Assembly (NCBI GenBank): GCA_030674155.1
Contig: CM060326.1
Coordinates: forward strand, 32,564,487 to 32,628,486
DNA length: 64,000 nt
Source of the DNA: Stramonita haemastoma
Taxonomy: Eukaryota > Mollusca > Gastropoda > Neogastropoda > Muricidae
Direction of reading: 5' to 3'
Shown here: piece by piece, positions 34,211 to 47,119 of the stretch
How positions within the stretch are numbered: position 1 is the stretch's first letter
How the letters are laid out: every line of letters starts with the position of its first letter
Made by a program: the position numbers and the translations under genes
The notes under the pieces: generated by a model
The model's input: the letters and a program-made list of their open reading frames with translations, nothing else
Databases searched by the model: none
What the model was told of the DNA's origin: nothing

Positions 34211-35645
34211 GTAAGAGAAACAGCTGTGTAAAAGTAGACTGTGATAGATATATATCTGTATTGACAAAAGAATAAACTTGTCATGTTTTGCTTGCCAATG
34301 TGGATATGGTATCTAGTCTAGACTAATTTGAGGGGTTCTTCTATGTCGTTATGAAAAAAAAAATTAAGAAAAACGAGATAAATAATGGGACATGTACACA
34401 GTGACATCCCCCCCCCCCCCCTTCCCTTTTTTACCCCTTAGAAAAAGTAGTAATAAAGGTGTCCAATGGGGCTGGAGTAGTATGTAAACTGAGAAGGGAA
34501 GATAAGGTGATAATATTGATTCTAGATTGTATCTTTGACATGTAATGATTTGGCTTCAATCAAGCATGAAAGTCTTTGTCATTTGGTTGAAAATGTATGT
34601 GGTTGGGTTTTTGTTGTTGTTGTTTTTTGTATGTTCTATTTCTTTGCCCTATGTCCGTCATTAATTTGAAAGGAAACGAGCTTTCAATACAGTTTATTTG
34701 GTAATTAATTCAGTGACATTGTGTGTACACTGTACAGTTTGTAAGTATGCACTTTGTGTTTTTGGGAAATACTTTAACGGAAGTAATGCTAATAGTGGTA
34801 GTAATTGTAGTATTAGTAACAAAAGTAGTACTAGTAGTAGTAATGGTGGCTACTGCTGCTGGTACAGTGTGTGTAAATTAGTATTATCACTGTGGGTTTT
34901 TTCTTACCCTGGCAGAGAATCGTTTCTTTATAGTGAACATACAGATCTATTATAATATAATATACACATTGTCATTTGGTGATTGCCACTTGCCACCAAA
35001 GTAAAGGAGATAGTATATTTGTTTGCTTTTATCTTTGTTGTATTTTGTGTTGTTTTTTTGTTGTTGTTGTTGGCAGTTTGCTGTGTTTTGGGTTTTGGGG
35101 TTTTTTTGTGAAAGCACATAAACAATGAGAGGCTGTGTGTGTGTGTGTGTGTGTATGTGTGTGTGTGCGCGCGCGTGCGCATATTTTTGTGTCAGAGAGA
35201 GAAAGATAGCTCAGTTTCACAGTTGTTTTACATTCTATGCCTTGCATTTACTTGATTGTCAAACTTTAGGGTATAGTTTTTCCTGCTTCCTATTTTAAAA
35301 AAAAAAAAAGATAGAAAAAAAAAAATCAATATGTACAATGTAAATTTTAGTGTTTACTGCAAGAGAAATTGAAATTAAGGATTTATTTCTTAAGTAAATT
35401 GTAGCATCTATTTTGAAAAGTGACTGAGATTAATTTTTTTTTTTTAAGAGGGTTATACTACTTTCTTTTCAGAAGCTGAAAATAGCCTGTGTCAATGAAA
35501 AGCTTTGAATTCTCAACAGAACATGCAAAAGCTTGGGGTTAAAATTACTGATTCTTACAGAAGGGTATGACTTGGTTCTGTGTACATATACGTAACACCA
35601 GGAAACAGTTATGAAGTAGACTGGTTAGTTGCTATGTGAACAAGA

Positions 35646-35788
35646 TGAATCTGTGTCTTAGTATAAGAGACGAGGAATGACTGTAGCAACAGCACGTATT
35701 GTGTCTCTCGTTTCCTTCCTGTCAGAGTGTTAACTCACCAGTTGGGTCACGAGGTTCACCATTTCCATTGAAATTTCCTTGTCCTGCA
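35646..35788. repeat. Interspersed repeat, copy 2 of 2
   Basis: Matches 1135-1256 with one extra ~13-base segment (GTTAACTCACCA). It is followed directly by a (GA)n stretch (35788-35834). It lies in phosphatase intron 2. Confidence 0.75.
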
Positions 35789-35792
35789 TGAG

Positions 35793-35835
<43 letters not shown>

Positions 35836-36361
35836 CATTGATATCTGATAAGACTTTCATTAAAATCCTTGCAAAGGTGCAGTGAAAACAACTAGATAGT
35901 AACACTTGAAGGGAGTAGAGTACAGTAGTTTTGTCTCTTGTTTTATCTTGTGCAGTCATATTTTTGTTTGTTTTTGTCCATAGTTTCAGTTTTAAAAAAT
36001 CAAGTTAAAAAAATAAAAACCACCTTGTTCTAGATTAACTTGGTTAGTATTATTGTTACACAGTTTTAAACTGTACACCTTTTTCAGAAACAGAGCTGTC
36101 AACTCTTAGTCATGAGTGGTTGACACTCAGGGCTTATGGCAAACGGGCCATTTTTGACACTGGCAAATGACTCCCCAATCATCTCATTTGGTTTTTATTT
36201 GTCTTTTAAAGCTATGCAGAAGCAACAGGAGGTTTTCAGGATTAGTCTTGGGCGGCACTACCCTTTGTTGGTGACTCATTGACAATTATGTGAGCAGAAA
36301 ATGGATGTTTATTTTGCTATGTTGATGTTACGTCTTTTTTTTCCCCCGCTCTTTTTTACAG

Positions 36362-36427
36362 GAGTGAAAGTGGCTCACTATGCTGGCAACCATCTACACA
36401 AGAAAATTGTAGCTCAGTCTGCCTACT
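36362..36427 (+). CDS. ppm-2: PP2C-family protein phosphatase, coding exon 3
   Basis: Residues 63-84, GVKVAHYAGNHLHKKIVAQS plus AY, the helix after the DGHGG motif. Acceptor ACAG ends at 36361 and the donor is GTGAGT at 36428. Phase 1 at both ends. Long GT microsatellites (36480-36660) follow in the intron. Confidence 0.92.
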
Positions 36428-36537
36428 GTGAGTTTATGTTTACAGTGTGTGTCTGTGTTGTGTTGTAGTGTGGTGTTTTGTGTGGGTGTGTGTGTGCATA
36501 TATATATGTGACTGTGTGTTGTGTTGTGTTGTACTGT

Positions 36538-36539
<2 letters not shown>

Positions 36540-36576
<37 letters not shown>

Positions 36577-37072
36577 TGTGTGTGTGCGTGCGTGTAGATA
36601 TCTTCAGTTTAATGTCTGTTCACATTTAGTGATTTTAGATGGGGTGTGTGTGTGTGTGTGTGTGCGTGCGTGCACGCAAGTATGCATACATTTGTTGTAT
36701 ATTTGTAAAATTCAGATGGGTTTTTTGCGCATGTGTTTGTGTTTGAATTCAAACAATCTGAAGGGGTGATCTTTGTTGGCACTCTGTAGATGTGATCTAA
36801 TGTTAAGAGGAAGAAGCATAAAAATCCAGAAACAAAACAAATGACCAGAACAAAACAAAACAAACCCACCCCCAGAAAACAAAACAAAATTAAAAGAAAA
36901 AACAAACTAAAAACAATTTAAAACAGCAAAATGCATGCATCCTTTTGGTTCTGTTTATGTATGCATGTGAGTTTTCAATGAACAAATTGTCTTTTTATGA
37001 GAGAAAGATAGAGATCTCCACACACACATGCACACACACAGACACACACACATACACATACACACACACGCA

Positions 37073-37130
<58 letters not shown>
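36540..37130. repeat. GT and CA microsatellites in phosphatase intron 3
   Basis: GT-rich runs at 36538-36595 and 36642-36670 and a CA run at 37017-37129. They could pair in the pre-mRNA. Confidence 0.9.
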
Positions 37131-38104
37131 TGTTTGCACATCTGTATAAATGCACATAAATAACAATTGCAAAACCATAAAAAGATGCGTTTATTTCCAT
37201 GAAGAATACAACAGCTTCTCTTCCTTCCATTTTCTCTCCCTTTTGCTAACCTCCAGTTTGTCAGTGTCAGCACACTCACAGACACGCCACTATTATCAAC
37301 TGTTTACAGTCTGTCATCTGTGACTCTGGAAGATCCGTTGTCTCTGTCCTTGTGTCTGCTTGTCTGTCACTGTCATTGTGCTTATATATTATAAACTAAA
37401 TGGTATTCATCACGCTCCTAATGTATATATATATTATCATACCAAGTGGCTGAAGTGCCCAGCCTGTTCATGAGGTTCCAGGCAACCCATCATGTGATGG
37501 TCACATTTTGGTCACATATTTAGTATTCTGGCCATAACCAAGTTGGCAGTCTATTTATACTTGATTGCATTTTGAGTGAAGCTAGCTTCTGGGAATGGCA
37601 TGTGAAACTCTGTCCCTAAGCCATATTTTGTTAAAAAGTATGAACAATTTTTAAAATGTATCATAGTATTTTTTAGTAACATACAAGTGAAAATTGGTTG
37701 ATTCTCCATTATATCTTTCCTTGTTTATTTGACATTTTGCCTGCACTGTGCACAACAATATGATTTGTAAAACAGAAAATCCGTAACAAAAATAAATAAG
37801 GAATTTTTTATATGGATATGGAATTTTTTATATGAAAAATAACATTTCTCAGCTTTCTTGATTTAACATGCTATAAAATTTTTAGATATGTTATGATGTT
37901 CTAAACATGGTCGAAATAGATTGTATATAATTATGTGCACATATTTTCAAATTTATTATGGTATTAGTTTCACATACTTTATTTTTATATGCTACAATTT
38001 TATTGTTAACCATTACTGTTTGTGCTGTATTTGGGGCTTGGCACTGAAAGGGTTACATGGTACTGATCATATAAAACTTGGTTTTGTTTTGTTTTGTTTT
38101 TCAG

Positions 38105-38170
38105 CTCGAGGAAGTGTCTGTGAAGCCATGAGGCAAGGGTTTCTGTCTCTTGATGATGAGATGATGAAAG
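38105..38170 (+). CDS. ppm-2: PP2C-family protein phosphatase, coding exon 4
   Basis: Residues 85-106, with SRGSVCEAMRQGFLSLDDEM at its core, a helix preceding the SGTTA strand in this family. Acceptor TTTTCAG ends at 38104, donor GTTTGT at 38171. The last base begins the Asp codon completed by exon 5. Confidence 0.92.
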
Positions 38171-38955
38171 GTTTGTTCAACACAAAATGCTGGGGAAGAG
38201 ATAAAAGGGAAGCGTTTTTTTATGCTACAATCTGGGGAAAAGATAAAAGGAAGATAACAGAAAATACGTCAGAAAAGATTAGTCTTATGACGTTCTAATT
38301 CTATTGCTGATTTCAGCCTGACAGAATAGAATTAGAAAATAAGAAGAAAAAGAAAAAGAATTATATCTGGAAAGGAAGGTTTTTGGTGGTTGTGTTGTTG
38401 TCTTTTTTTAATTACTATGTGTAAAAGTAAAGTCAGTTGTAGTTTGTCAGCAGTCAAACAAGTACTTGAAGCATGCATGCAAAACGTCTGAAGCATACAA
38501 AGAATGTGACAGGAGCAATTCTTAATCATTGTTGTTGTTGCAAGTCTGTTTTAGATAGATCTTTAGAGCTGCAACCCTCAGAGAAAGGGAGTGTGTGTGT
38601 GTGCATGGGTATGCATGCTTGTAAGTGTGTGTGTGTGTGTGTGTGTCCGTGCATGTGTGCATGCATGCATGCTTGTGTGCGTGAATGTGTGTGTGTGTGT
38701 TTACAGTTTTTATTTTTATAAGCATTTACTTGAAATATCATAGATTTTAATAAGTTGAAAGTATTGGGTCAGGTCTACTCATTATGTACTTTTAGATGAA
38801 GAATGAAAACAAAAAAATGCTGCATACTGTCATCGCAGTTTTTTTTACACAGCTTAGATTTTTTATTGTCTGTTGAATGAACTGTCTTATGGGGTGATTT
38901 CTGAGGGAGCGTATTTGTCTTGCTGAATTTAAGCAGTTTGTGGTGTGTGTTTCAG

Positions 38956-39029
38956 ATGAAACGCTCAAAGACGACCTAGCAGGCACAACTGCTGTTGTTG
39001 TCATACTGAAAGAAGGCAAAATGTTTTGT
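38956..39029 (+). CDS. ppm-2: PP2C-family protein phosphatase, coding exon 5
   Basis: Residues 107-131: DETLKDDLAGTTAVVVILKE and GKMFC. AGTTA matches the conserved (S/A)GTTA strand. Acceptor TTTCAG ends at 38955, donor GTAAGT at 39030. Exits in phase 0. Confidence 0.94.
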
Positions 39030-39806
39030 GTAAGTATTGTCAAGTTCTTCTTATTCAGTTTTTTAAACTTTGTGCAATCTTGAAAACAGTGTATTGTAAT
39101 TTTTAGGTCCAATATTTTAGTAAAACAAAACAAAAAGGACTTGTATAGTGTCTTCTTTATTAAAAGTTATGATGAAAGGAAATAGATGATGCTAGAAATA
39201 GAATAGTTTATCATTTCAGTGCCCAGGTGTGTTGATTGACCCAAATATGTATTTATAGATAACCTTAAATATGTGGACAAGAGGTCCTCAAGACTTCAGA
39301 TGCTTTACCACAGAAAACACTGATGTAATTTTTTTAAAAGATTACAAAAGAAATCATAAGGAGAAAACCCAAACAAATCCCCCCCCCCCAAATGCACACA
39401 CACAAATAAATCTCAGTAACAATGGAAAAAGTCAGTTTTTAATTTGGAAGAGGGGTGGGGAAAAGATGGTTGTAATGGTTTTGGAGGGGAAAAAAATAAG
39501 ATAGAGAATGAGGTTTGTCAGTAGTCTTATTATTTATAGCATGTAGTGGATACATCTTACAAGGCCTTTTTGTCAATTTTGAGTTTTCCTGAGGTTGGGG
39601 CATGGCTGCCATATGGCCAGACAGTTTGAACCACAAAACAAAAAAAGGAAGAAAAGACACCTAAACGCATGAAATATGCTCCCATTATTGGGTAGGTATG
39701 TTCGTTGTGAATTCATGTAGAGGCAGTTTGATTGTTCAGAAAAAAAAATCCTTTTGGTATTGGAAGTATGGTAGCTAGCTATCTATGTGTGGGGTGTATG
39801 TAACAG

Positions 39807-39948
39807 GGCAATGTGGGAGACTCGCGTGCTGTAGCCAGCGTGGCAGGGGAGGTAGAGCAGCTGTCCTTCGACCACAAGCCCAGCAATGAGGTGGAGTCCA
39901 GACGCATCATCGCTGCTGGGGGGTGGGTGGAGTTCAACCGTGTCAACG
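39807..39948 (+). CDS. ppm-2: PP2C-family protein phosphatase, coding exon 6
   Basis: Residues 132-178. GNVGDSRAV (the GDSRA motif), FDHKPSNEVESRRI and AAGGWVEFNRVNG are all near-invariant in this subgroup. Acceptor ACAG ends at 39806, donor GTATGC at 39949. Confidence 0.96.
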
Positions 39949-41223
39949 GTATGCTGCAGATTGCTCTACCTACCTCATTGTCTGTGCCTTTTTAGAAGTT
40001 TCATTTTTTGTTGTTTTGCTTTGTTGGATGTTTATGTGAGTGTGTGTATGTTACCGTTTATTTTTTGCTTTAGAAAATGTGAGTAAAACCATTTAGCTCT
40101 ATGTTCACCCTAGATGGCTGTATAAGTAGACTGATATACTCTATATTTCATTTCTTAGAAAATTTAAGTGAAATATTTCCTTTTGTTTATCGCCAGTGGG
40201 TGTGTAAATTGACTAGTTTATCATGAAAATGGGTTTTTTTTATAATATGAAAGTAAATTATTTGGCTTACATTTACACCAGATGGATGTGACTGGTTTAC
40301 AACTTGAGATTTTTTTTTTTTTTAGAAAATGTAAATAGGCCTTTTTTCACCTCAGAAAATCTTGTTGCCATGTCTGTTGTTTCGTAGTAGCATCTCAGGG
40401 AATGTTAACTATCAAATAGTTGTTTCTAAAAATGTTACTACAGACATTATTCAGCAGCTGTTACAGAACTGTTGTGATCTTATTCTGTTGTATGCTGCTC
40501 ACATGATTTCAGTCAGGAAGAAAGAAATAATAAGGATGAAGTTAGAAGTTCAAACTGAAAAGTGTGGAAAGTATATTAGTGCTGTTAACTTTTTTTTAAT
40601 TGGAATTGTTTTGTGATTGTTTATTTTCTCTCCGTATCTTTTCCTTCTATCTGGTAACAGTGGATGAAATACAAGAAAAAAAAATAATGCCATGTGGTTC
40701 TCAAGATTATTTTGTGACCTCGAGTAATTCTGTTGGGAATCTCTGGGACTCTGCATTAAAGAGCTGCTCTCAGTTTCTTCCATCTTTGGCCTCTGCAAAT
40801 GGTTTCTCTGTCCATTCTGGATTGTTGTCCATCCAACTTTTTTTTTTCTGTGTATGCATATTGTCTTCATCTCCCTCCCTGAGCTTTGCCATACAGAACA
40901 GTTCAAGTCAAGCCACCAGATTCCTGTTTGTACCAAACCCTCCAGGGCCTGGAAATTCATGGGGGATAGTCATTGGATGTGCTGTAGTGGTGGTTTCTCC
41001 ATTCAGGTGTCTTTAATTTTGATTCCACAACTGTTACCAATGTAATCAGTAAGAGACCAAGCAGAAGTGTCTATTCAATGTTGGATCTAAACCTAGGCTA
41101 TTCTGTGTGAAGCTGTTTTATTGAAGAACAGTCTTCTCTGTGTGTTCGATCTATACATAGGTTATTTACAGTGGAAGTGATTTAATATTAATGAAATCAG
41201 TAACAATGTTGGTTCTTTTGCAG

Positions 41224-41307
41224 GCAATTTGGCTTTGTCTAGAGCTCTGGGTGATTTTGTGTTCAAGAAGAATGAGAAAAAAAGGCCAGAGGAACAGATT
41301 GTCACAG
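41224..41307 (+). CDS. ppm-2: PP2C-family protein phosphatase, coding exon 7
   Basis: Residues 179-206: NLALSRALGDFVFKKNEK (the LSRALGD motif) to EEQIVT. Acceptor TTGCAG ends at 41223, donor GTAATG at 41308. The following GT-rich stretch (41312-41490) starts inside the donor region. The next intron is 4.2 kb of tandem A-rich repeats. Confidence 0.95.
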
Positions 41308-41360
41308 GTAATGTGTGTGTGTGTATGTGCCTGTATGAGTGTGTGTGCGGTGTGTGTGTG

Positions 41361-41432
<72 letters not shown>

Positions 41433-41566
41433 ACCATGTGCATGCTTGTGCCTGTATGATTGTGTGTGCGGTGTGTGTGTGTGTGTGTGTTTGTATACCA
41501 TTATTGTTTCTTGAATGAGAAAAATACTTTCCGGCTGATTGTGTGTGTGGTTGTATGTATGGAGTG

Positions 41567-41567
<1 letters not shown>

Positions 41568-41599
<32 letters not shown>

Positions 41600-41660
41600 T
41601 TTTTATTTCCAGATGGTACATTGAGTAAGCAGCGATCTGCTTTTTTCCATCAAGCCATCT
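41568..41660 (-). mobile_element. Variant SINE/LINE 3' tail with hairpin AAGCAG/CTGCTT
   Basis: (TCAA)n at 41568-41597, then TTTTTATTTCCAGATGGTAC, stem AAGCAG-CGAT-CTGCTT (41627-41642) and TTTTCCATCAAGCC. The arrangement (tail, AT box, hairpin, GATG/CATC motif) equals family A in reverse, with a different but still paired stem. Confidence 0.65.
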
Positions 41661-41999
41661 ATCTAAAGAAAAGAAAAGAAAAAAAAAAAATAATAATAGC
41701 AAAAATCAAATCCTAAACAAAACAAAAACCAACAAAAGACAAAGTAGAAAATCCCTAGCAAACAAACAAAAAAAAAACCAACGAAAGAAAGAAAAGGGGA
41801 AAAAGCAAACAAACAATTAAAACAACAACAACAAACATTTCACCAACATTAACTTGCTAACATGATTTCAACAACTTTAAAATAAACTATGCCTATAAAT
41901 AATACAAGCAACTACTATAACAACAACCAAAAGAGAAAATAAAATAAATAAAATAAATAAATAAAATAAATAAATAAAAATAAATTTTTTTTTAAAAAA

Positions 42000-42045
42000 A
42001 TCTACTCGAAAGCCATACACACATATGCACATACACCCACACACC

Positions 42046-42111
<66 letters not shown>

Positions 42112-42288
42112 GCATCTACACCACCACACACACACACACACACACACACACACCACACACACACAACACACACACACACACACACACACACGGTTTGCGC
42201 TCTTCCACTCAGCTCGTATACTCGTAGGTACATGCACACATTTAAAGTCTTTTTTTAAAAAATCATATAGTGTCAAAAAAAAAACAAT

Positions 42289-42358
<70 letters not shown>

Positions 42359-42398
42359 AGCTTATATCAATTACAATGTAACCAAAAAACATTAAGAC

Positions 42399-42440
<42 letters not shown>
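42000..42440. repeat. (CA)n and (AAT)n arrays in phosphatase intron 7
   Basis: CA runs at 42050-42110, 42122-42190 and 42292-42357, then about 13 AAT units at 42401-42441. Confidence 0.95.
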
Positions 42441-42446
<6 letters not shown>

Positions 42447-43211
42447 CAATTTTTTTAAAAAATGAATAAATACAACAACAACAACAAAAAATTTTCAAAA
42501 TAAATAAGTAAAATAATAAAAAATCTATAAGCAATTTATGTCAAATTACAATATCTCTATACTTCAATTCATACTTTATATTTTTAAAAGAAGATAAGGA
42601 AAAAACAACAAACACAACGATACCTTATAATAATACCCATCATCACTGAGAGGAAATAACATATACGCTAACAAACATACAATCAAACAAAAGAAAAACA
42701 AAAACAAACAAACAAACAAAAAACACATAAAAACACACCAAAAAACAAACAATCAAACCAAAACATCAAAGAACCAATCCACACGGATTATATATTAGAA
42801 GGAAGAGAAGAAAAAACAACTAAAGCAACAATACCATATGATAATACCCATCACCACTGAGTGGAATAACATAAACATATGGGCATGCACACATTTAAAA
42901 AAAAAAAAAAAAAAAAAAAATTTTTAATCATATGGTGTCAAACAGCTTATATCAATACAATGTCACCAACCATTATTAACAAACAATCAGACCAAAACAT
43001 CAAAAAACCAATCCACACGGATTATATATTAGAAGGAAAGAAAAGAAAAAACAACTAAAGCAACAATACCATATGATAATACCCATCACCACTGAGTGGA
43101 ATAACATAACAAACCTATGGGCATGCACACATTTAAAATTGTTGTTTCCTCCAAAATCATATGGTGTCAACAGCTTACATCAATACAATGCCACCAACCA
43201 TTACCCAAGAC

Positions 43212-43256
<45 letters not shown>

Positions 43257-43338
43257 ATGAAATGTCAATAAGCAACTTATGTCAGATTACATTATCTCCA
43301 CACTTCAATTCATACTTATGTTATGAGGAAGAAAAGAA

Positions 43339-43369
<31 letters not shown>

Positions 43370-43450
43370 CAAAAATAAAACCCCGAAAAACAAACGCAAC
43401 AATACATATGATAATACCAATCTCCACTGAGAGGAAATAACATATACACT
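42230..43450. repeat. A-rich ~235-bp tandem array in phosphatase intron 7
   Basis: The landmark CCAATCCACACGG recurs at 42774 and 43008 (period about 234). ATGATAATACCCATCACCAC or close variants occur near 42630, 42840, 43070 and 43405. GCATGCACACATTTAAA-type segments lie near 42233, 42883 and 43123, each followed by ATCATATGGTGTCAA and CAGCTTATATCAAT-type sequence. The outer units are more diverged. Confidence 0.8.
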
Positions 43451-43996
43451 AACAAACATTCAAACTAACCAAAAAACTAATAAGCAAACAAAAGCAACAG
43501 AGAACCAAACAAACATAATGAACGAAAAAAAAAAAAACACCAAGCAAAACAAAACTAAAGCAAAAAACAAACAAAAAACAAGCAAACAAACAAACACAAC
43601 CCCCCCAAAAAAACACACACAAAAAAAACCCCACACACTCAATAAAGAAAAAAATTTGGAGGGGGGTGGGAACGGGTGGGGAGGGGGTATCAAGAGGAAG
43701 GGGGAAAACACAAACAGCAACCAGAAGAATTATGATAATGATTTATGATTATATTTCATAAATAAAAAACCCTACACATATGAACAAAAACAAACAAACA
43801 AACATTCAAACAAACAAACAAAAAACAAACAAAACACAACAAAAAACATACACAACAACAACCAGAACAAAAAAGTAAGGCCTTTCCACTTATCAAAATA
43901 ATATAAATATAATAGTGCTAATAGTCTCATTAGTATAATTAATAAAATAAAATAAAAATTAAATATTTAACCTGAAACTATTAAACTGGGTAAGTG

Positions 43997-44028
<32 letters not shown>

Positions 44029-45027
44029 AATCTAGTCGTCAAATCAGTGGTTTGGTTTTCTCCTTGTGAATTTGCAGAATATACACGTGTTTACATACAT
44101 CACTTATTCCCTATCCTGTTCAAAATTAAATTATAAAAAACAAAAAAAAAAACACAAAAAAAAACCCTTTCTCCACCTTTTCCCCCTTCCACATACATAT
44201 ATAGCAAGCAAAGTGTAGCTTTTTCAGTCACAGTGAGCCACACGTGAAAGATTTTTCGGGGTTAGCAGAGAGTATCAATATCTTTAGTCTGTTCTAAGTA
44301 TGGTTGATTGGATTGATGTGTAGTTCTTAAACATTTTTGCATAAGCCCATTAAGTGATTTTTCAACTGATTTTTGAACTGATTTTTATTTTTGATACATT
44401 TTAAATGTTTTGGGAGCTTGTTCCATAAATCACTACCTGAATATAGGAAGCTTGTTTTGTAAAGATTGTTTCTGGGTCTGGGAAATGTTAGTAGATGGTT
44501 ATGCCTGTGCTCATTAATTTTGAATCTATTGGTGATCTTGGGAGGGGCATTTCCATTGAGTGTGGGTGTGGGTGTGTATTTATGTGTGTGTGTATGTGTG
44601 TGTGTGTGTTTATGTGTGTATTTATGTGTGTGTGTGTATTTATGTGTGTATGTATTTATGTGTGTGTGTATTTATGTGTATGTTTAGATGTGTGTGTGTG
44701 TGTTCGCACATTTGTTCTTGAATGTTTATGTGTGTACCTTGTGTGGACACATCTTCATAACAGATGCTGCTTCGAACAAAAGCTACAAAATTATTTAACT
44801 TTTCCATGAAGCAAAGCTATCTCTTAACTGTCATCCATTGCACAAAGCTGTCAGGGATAACATGCTGACTGTGTATACTGCACAGACTGCTGCTGAGAGT
44901 GTCCAGAGGGGGATTTCCTGTGACCTAGTTGCACCAAGCTTTGAAGGAACTCGGCAAACTTGACACATGCCTTGTTAGGCAATGTAAAAACAGTTGTATG
45001 TCTGAACATTTGAATAAAGTATATAGT

Positions 45028-45075
<48 letters not shown>
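45028..45075 (+). repeat. 48-base G homopolymer
   Basis: An uninterrupted G run in the last part of phosphatase intron 7. A second shorter G run lies at 45206-45223 with a similar upstream context (GAATATAGTG). Length is likely uncertain in any assembly. Confidence 0.9.
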
Positions 45076-45076
<1 letters not shown>

Positions 45077-45517
45077 GATTAACCACAGATTCATTATTTC
45101 TTTGAAAATAAATCCAGAAGACCAGCAAACTGCATTTTGAAAAGTTAACCTTTAGAGATATATTCAGTCGTGAAATGAATGAATTGAATATAGTGTGGGG
45201 CGTTTTGGGGGGGGGGGGGGGGGGTTTAGAGTGTGTGTTACTGTCCAGATGGAATTGTAGCCACTGCAAGTGCAAGCTTGCAGCTACCTTGACAAGAAAA
45301 ACAGGAAAAAATTTGACAGTATAAACAGGAAGGAATTCAGTTCTTCGGGAAATAAAAGAAGAATCCTGCTTTGTACAAGGCTAGCCATGGATTTTGTACA
45401 AAACTGAGAATGCGTAGTGCTTGTAGCTTGCACCAGGCTAACATCATGGTAAGTCTGCTAGGCAAACTATGATACTGACTCTCCGTTGTCTTCAAGTTTT
45501 GTGTTGGTCTTGTGCAG

Positions 45518-45664
45518 CATACCCAGATGTGATTGAGAAAACCGGTCACGCCAGACCACGAGTTTGTCGTCTTGGCCTGTGACGGCATATGGGATGTGCT
45601 GACCAACCAGGAGGTGGTGGACTTTGTTCGTGCACGCATTGCTCAGCGCATGGAGCCAGATGTG
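45518..45664 (+). CDS. ppm-2: PP2C-family protein phosphatase, coding exon 8, with a one-base insertion
   Basis: Residues 207-255. AYPDVIEK is in one frame, and [18 protein letters not shown] with [20 protein letters not shown] in the next. Family alignment needs GAG AAA CCG, but the sequence has an extra A in the run at 45538-45541. As written, translation runs 13 residues out of frame to TGA at 45580-45582, losing metal Asp228 and Asp277. Acceptor GTGCAG ends at 45517 and the donor is GTAAGG at 45665. No alternative acceptor inside the exon restores the frame. The rest of the gene is well conserved, so a sequencing or assembly error is more likely than a real break. Confidence 0.88.
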
Positions 45665-46954
45665 GTAAGGGATTCAGTAAGGGGGTGTGGGGTGGGGGTA
45701 GCACAGTGTCATAGGGGGATCATCTGCCTGCGTGTGTGTGAGTCTGTGAACAGTGTGTGTGTGTTTTGTGTGTGCATGCGTATGTGTGTGTGTGTGTTTT
45801 TGTGTGTGTGTGTGTTCTGTGTATGTGTGTCTTTGATTTTATGTCTGTACACTTAAAGTGATATTAGACACGTGTGTGTGTGTGTGTGTGTGCCAATTCA
45901 TTTGTTGTGTCTTTATTGTCTAGCCATGGATGTTTATGTTTATTTATTTGTGTCCAAGAATGTTGTATAAAGGGTTGCAATAGACAGCTGACAGGGAAGA
46001 ATTTGGAAATGACACATGTTGTACAAACGTTACATGTGTTGCACTTACTTCCTGCTTCCCTCTTTTCCTATGTTGAAGCTTTTTCCAGTGCAGGTTCCTT
46101 TTCAGTTTTGGTCATTTGTGTTTGGTTCTCTCATATAATAAAAGGGGGTTTAGTTTTCGGTTGTCCATCACTCATTCTGCAGTCAGTTTCAAGCCAAACA
46201 GTGTCCTGCCAGCCCCCCTCACCTCACTTGTCCAGTAGTCTTGTAGATCATGGGACACCACTGAAGATTTTGCAACCCGCTTCCTGCAACCTCACAGTCC
46301 TCTGCTTTCTCTAGCAAATCGTTCAACTCAAGACCAGTCCACTCTCTGGTGTTGTCTTTCCATCGTTTTCTCTGTCTGCCTCTTTGTCTCACTCCTTGTA
46401 CTGTTCCTTGTAGGACAGTCTTGGCCAGTCCAGATGTTCAAGTGACGTATCCATTTGCATTTGGGTTTTTTTTACTGAAGCCAGGAGCTCTTCATATAAT
46501 TTGATGGTGTTTTTGATTCTGTTTTTCATTTCCTTATTAGTCTGCCAGTATAGAACAGTAAAACAAAAACAAAAAAAAGCGCAAACAAACAGGAAAAACC
46601 AAAACAAAGCAAAAATATTACTGCTGCAGAGCTATGTAGAATTTGTCTGTGCTCACGCAAAAGAATGCCTATGTCCTTTTGGTTTTTTTCATCATTGTTG
46701 ATGTGTTGTCCTTTAGCTTCACTTTTAAAATATTTTTTTATTGGACTTACTCTGCAGTGTGTTTGATCAGTTCGTTTGAAAGTTATACCTTTTCAAATTG
46801 TTTTACCAGATTCAGGACAAACATGGGTGCATGATCAAAGAAGACTAAAGGAAAAAATTTAAGTGTGACTTTTTAAAGAAGTCAAAAAGAATGGATCAAA
46901 CAGTATTCCCTTGGGTGCTGAATCAAAGAGGAGGCAAGTGTGTGTGTGTGTGCA

Positions 46955-47010
46955 TGAAATGAAATGCTTGCTGATTCAGTACCATTGGCTCTTCAAATGT
47001 ACACCGAAAT
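46955..47010 (+). repeat. Short repeat, copy 1 of 2
   Basis: GAAATGCTTGCTGATTCAGT followed by ACCATTGGCTCTTCAAATGT recurs at 50151-50210. Copy 1 lies in phosphatase intron 8, about 110 bases before exon 9. Confidence 0.8.
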
Positions 47011-47119
47011 TAATGAATAACATGAACGGAAATATTTAAAGGAAAAAACCATGAAAGATGGATGAAACAAATGGAAAAACAAAATCAAAACCACTCGGAC
47101 CGCTGTCTTTGCCCAACAG

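Noticed and set aside
40550..41016. Frames of 136-138 codons in phosphatase intron 6
   Set aside because: No similarity to phosphatase inserts or other families; the flanking exons join in frame without it.
41191..41570. Frames of about 90-134 codons around phosphatase exon 7
   Set aside because: Made of CA/GT repeat translation; only 41224-41307 fits the phosphatase.
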